From the NCBI GenBank assembly GCA_964481195.1, contig CAYZTB010000006.1, forward strand, positions 26,277-90,276: a stretch of 64,000 nt of DNA, written 5' to 3'. Shown one piece after another: positions 62,179 through 64,000 of this stretch. The translations under genes and the position numbers were made by a program. The notes under the pieces were generated by a model that saw nothing but the letters and a program-made list of their open reading frames with translations, was not told the DNA's origin and ran no database searches. Numbering within the stretch: the first letter of the stretch is position 1; every line of letters starts with the position of its first letter. Origin of the DNA: Palsa-948 sp964481195. GTDB lineage: Bacteria; Bacteroidota; Bacteroidia; Palsa-948.

Positions 62179-62958
62179 ATGATTTCTCGTAATTCATCTG
62201 TAGATAAAAGTGCAAGGCTGGGAAAAGACGTTACTGTTTCTCCCTTTGCTGTTATTTATGGAAATGTAGAAATTGGCGAAGGAACTTGGATTGGCCCTCA
62301 TGTAACCATTATGGAAGGGGCGCGCATTGGAAAGAATTGCAAAATATTTCCCGGAGCTGTTATAGCAGCGATACCTCAAGATCTTAAATTTTCTGGCGAG
62401 GGATCCACAGTAGAAATAGGAGATAACACCACCATTCGTGAATTTGTAACAATTAACAGAGGTACAAAAGACCGAATGAAAACTGCTGTTGGAAGCAATT
62501 GCCTGCTTATGGCTTATGTGCATGTTGCGCACGATTGTTTGGTAGGGGATAATGTAATATTAGCTAACAGCGTAAACCTGGCTGGACATATTACCATTGA
62601 TGATTGGGCAATTTTAGAAGGCTTAGTGGCAGTGCAGCAGTTTGTTCATATTGGCACTCATGCATTTGTTACTGGAGGATCGTTGGTACGCAAAAATGTA
62701 CCGCCCTACGTAAAAGCAGCCCGCGAACCACTTTCATACATTGGTGTAAACTCGGTAGGGTTAAGGCGCAGAGGATTTTCTAACGAAGCAGTCTTACAAA
62801 TAGAAGATATTTACCGCACCATTTATGTGCGCGGGCACAATGTATCCAACGCATTAAATATTGTAAATCAGGAAGCACCTGCTTCTCCCGAAAAAGATTT
62901 AATAGTAAAGTTTATTCAGGATTCTAAAGAAGGAATTATTAGAGGGATAACGGCTTAG
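62179..62958 (+). CDS. lpxA: Acyl-ACP--UDP-N-acetylglucosamine O-acyltransferase
   Basis: A 259-residue left-handed beta-helix trimer catalysing the first step of lipid A synthesis. Hexapeptide repeats from residue 10 on (SARLGKDVTVSPFAVIYGN), TINRGTKD, and catalytic His118 in YVHVAHDCLVGDN, equivalent to E. coli His125. The C-terminal helical part (LRRRGFSNEAVLQIEDIYRT) is normal. It completes the lpxD, lpxC-fabZ, lpxA order. Confidence 0.96.
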   Translation: MISRNSSVDKSARLGKDVTVSPFAVIYGNVEIGEGTWIGPHVTIMEGARIGKNCKIFPGAVIAAIPQDLKFSGEGSTVEIGDNTTIREFVTINRGTKDRMKTAVGSNCLLMAYVHVAHDCLVGDNVILANSVNLAGHITIDDWAILEGLVAVQQFVHIGTHAFVTGGSLVRKNVPPYVKAAREPLSYIGVNSVGLRRRGFSNEAVLQIEDIYRTIYVRGHNVSNALNIVNQEAPASPEKDLIVKFIQDSKEGIIRGITA

Positions 62959-63031
62959 TCACTTTGCATTTTAATTTTTTCCACAATTCTCTCATGTAAC
63001 TTAAAAACATACTTGTTTTAATCATTCAATA

Positions 63032-63229
63032 ATGAAATTGCATTTTTCTGGTCTGATTTGTTATGTAGTTATTTATTTGAGTTTGGCTTTTTTTAACTTG
63101 GCATATTCTCAAATTAATCTTGTAGCAAACCCGGGTTTTGGTGGTTTAGTACAGTGCCCTACTGGTTATGGTGCAATAGCTTTAGCCACGGGTTGGAACA
63201 ATGCCTATTATTTTCAGAAATATTTGTAG
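63032..63229 (+). pseudogene. Truncated 5' part of a secreted-protein gene, cut by an insertion sequence
   Basis: 65 codons: a signal peptide (about 1-27, ending FNLAYSQ) and the start of a mature domain INLVANPGFGGLVQCPTGYG with ALATGWNNAYYF. This is the usual opening of long Bacteroidota surface or OmpA-type proteins (NLVPNPSFE...CP...ATGW), which continue for hundreds of residues. Here a stop follows at once and an IS begins within 165 bp. The 3' part is not visible in the window. Confidence 0.6.
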
Positions 63230-64000
63230 GATGTATCATATACTATTTATAAAATAGCACTTGTTTTATTATTTTAAATATAGTATTTAAATCACTACTA
63301 ACCGACTAATCATTTGAAAAAAAGCAGGTAGCCCGAAAGCTACCCACCTATTGCCGTAAATTTGTTGTTGCAAAACAATAAAAACTAACGACAATGTACA
63401 AAAATACGGAAATAAAATTTGTCGGTCAGCCGATTTTCAGTCAACTGCTGAAATTGATAGACAAGGCAGACTTCTATAAAATGGTAAAAGAAAGCAACAG
63501 CGACTATTATTACAAGGCGTTTAAGAGTTGGACTCACCTCACTACGATGTTGTTCGGAATATTGAGCCGATGCGATTCTATGGGTGAAATCTGCGAGGGA
63601 CTAAGGGCAATGAGCGGCAAATTAAATCATTTAGGATTAGATAAAGCGCCAGCCAAAAGCACAGCAGGAGATGGATTAAGAAACCGCAGCAGTTCATTTT
63701 TTGAAACATTGTATTATGACTTAACGAAACGATATAGCAGTTTTTTGTCGGACAGCCGAACTTTGGGGCTGACCGTAAAACAATTATTTATCGTTGATTC
63801 TACCACCATCCGGTTGTTCAGCGATATATTGAAAGGCGTAGGACGCAATCCCCAAAACGATGGCAAGAAGAAAGGAGGATTAAAAGTGCACATGCTCATA
63901 GATGCGGTGCAATCAGTAGCCAAGTTTGTAAAGATTACCGAAGCTAAAATGCACGACAAAAATTTTCTCAAGGACATACAAGTTCCTCCATTCAGCATGT
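63230..64000 (+). mobile_element. IS4-type insertion sequence (left part, runs off the window)
   Basis: The element contains the transposase gene at 63394. Its exact left end is not determined: it lies between about 63210 and 63393. In the leader is a short stem GGTAGC/GCTACC (63327-63332 with 63339-63344) and a -7-like TAAATTTG (63357-63364). The transposase DNA is clearly less AT-rich than the rest of the window, in line with recent arrival. Confidence 0.7.
63394..64000 (+). CDS. IS4 family transposase with N-terminal DUF4372-like domain (3'-truncated)
   Basis: Open from ATG 63394 (MYKNTEIKFVGQPIFSQLLK) through the window end, 202 codons with no stop. Residues about 5-100 are the DUF4372-like N-terminal domain (KSWTHLTTMLFGILSRCDSM, MSGKLNHLGLDKAPAKSTAG). 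The catalytic part begins with QLFIVDSTTIRLFSD, which holds the first Asp of the DDE triad, then KKGGLKVHMLIDAV. The remaining catalytic residues lie outside. Confidence 0.88.
   Translation, partial: MYKNTEIKFVGQPIFSQLLKLIDKADFYKMVKESNSDYYYKAFKSWTHLTTMLFGILSRCDSMGEICEGLRAMSGKLNHLGLDKAPAKSTAGDGLRNRSSSFFETLYYDLTKRYSSFLSDSRTLGLTVKQLFIVDSTTIRLFSDILKGVGRNPQNDGKKKGGLKVHMLIDAVQSVAKFVKITEAKMHDKNFLKDIQVPPFSM

Overview
The window is AT-rich chromosomal DNA from a member of the Bacteroidota. Evidence: a fused LpxC-FabZ gene; a type IX secretion (T9SS) regulator of the PorX type; a secreted protein with a T9SS C-terminal sorting domain; DUF6089, DUF5686-like and PorE-like envelope proteins; a DAHP synthase-chorismate mutase fusion; and promoters of the Bacteroidota type (TTTG, about 19 nt, TAnnTTTG) instead of sigma70 -35/-10 boxes. 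The phylum is certain; a lower rank cannot be fixed from the sequence alone. Nearly everything is housekeeping. The last 0.8 kb is the start of an insertion sequence with less AT-rich DNA.

Layout. 1-5000: a 5'-truncated ClC chloride channel, then a T9SS cargo protein with Kelch-like repeats and a PorE-like protein on the minus strand. 5100-9730: ABC-F factor EttA, HisS (TTG start overlapping ettA) and a histidine/aromatic ammonia-lyase. 9790-20580: a minus-strand block with a DUF6340 lipoprotein, DUF4159 protein, LOG protein, UvrA, a lytic transglycosylase, a WecA/TagO-type sugar-phosphate transferase, a deoxynucleoside kinase, a beta-propeller protein and a GH3 protein. 20700-29025: DUF2797, a GT39-like membrane protein, a HAD protein, an HhH/beta-barrel protein, Uup, a PorV/PorQ-like protein and PdxJ. 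29217-37524: CBS protein, Omp85 protein, NAD kinase, DUF6089, TatC, a CarboxypepD_reg/DUF5686 outer-membrane protein and LptB. 37525-45219: MutS, a SpoU methyltransferase, an OmpA/TPR lipoprotein, FolK and SppA.

45213-51916 is the clearest regulated unit: a six-gene minus-strand aromatic amino-acid operon (pheA, aminotransferase, tyrA, DAHP synthase/chorismate mutase, aroB, aroA). It is preceded by a good promoter, an 18-codon leader peptide with the run Tyr-Phe-Trp-Phe-Tyr, a candidate antiterminator and an intrinsic terminator. Together these look like a complete ribosome-mediated attenuator. Proline dehydrogenase diverges from it.

53500-62958: DUF4258, alanine dehydrogenase, TsaE and PorX on the minus strand; then an HD-domain protein and the lipid A genes lpxD, lpxC-fabZ and lpxA on the plus strand. 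LpxD is abnormal. Directly after its normal C-terminus the reading frame runs through a short 9-bp repeat array into a complete GxxExxY-type PD-(D/E)XK nuclease-like domain. A second, 293-bp array of the same 9-bp repeat in the opposite orientation follows the gene and fills the gap before lpxC. This looks like a repeat-bounded nuclease cassette captured in frame by an essential gene.

The window ends in a truncated secreted-protein gene followed by an IS4-type transposase that runs off the end. No rRNA, tRNA or CRISPR array was seen.
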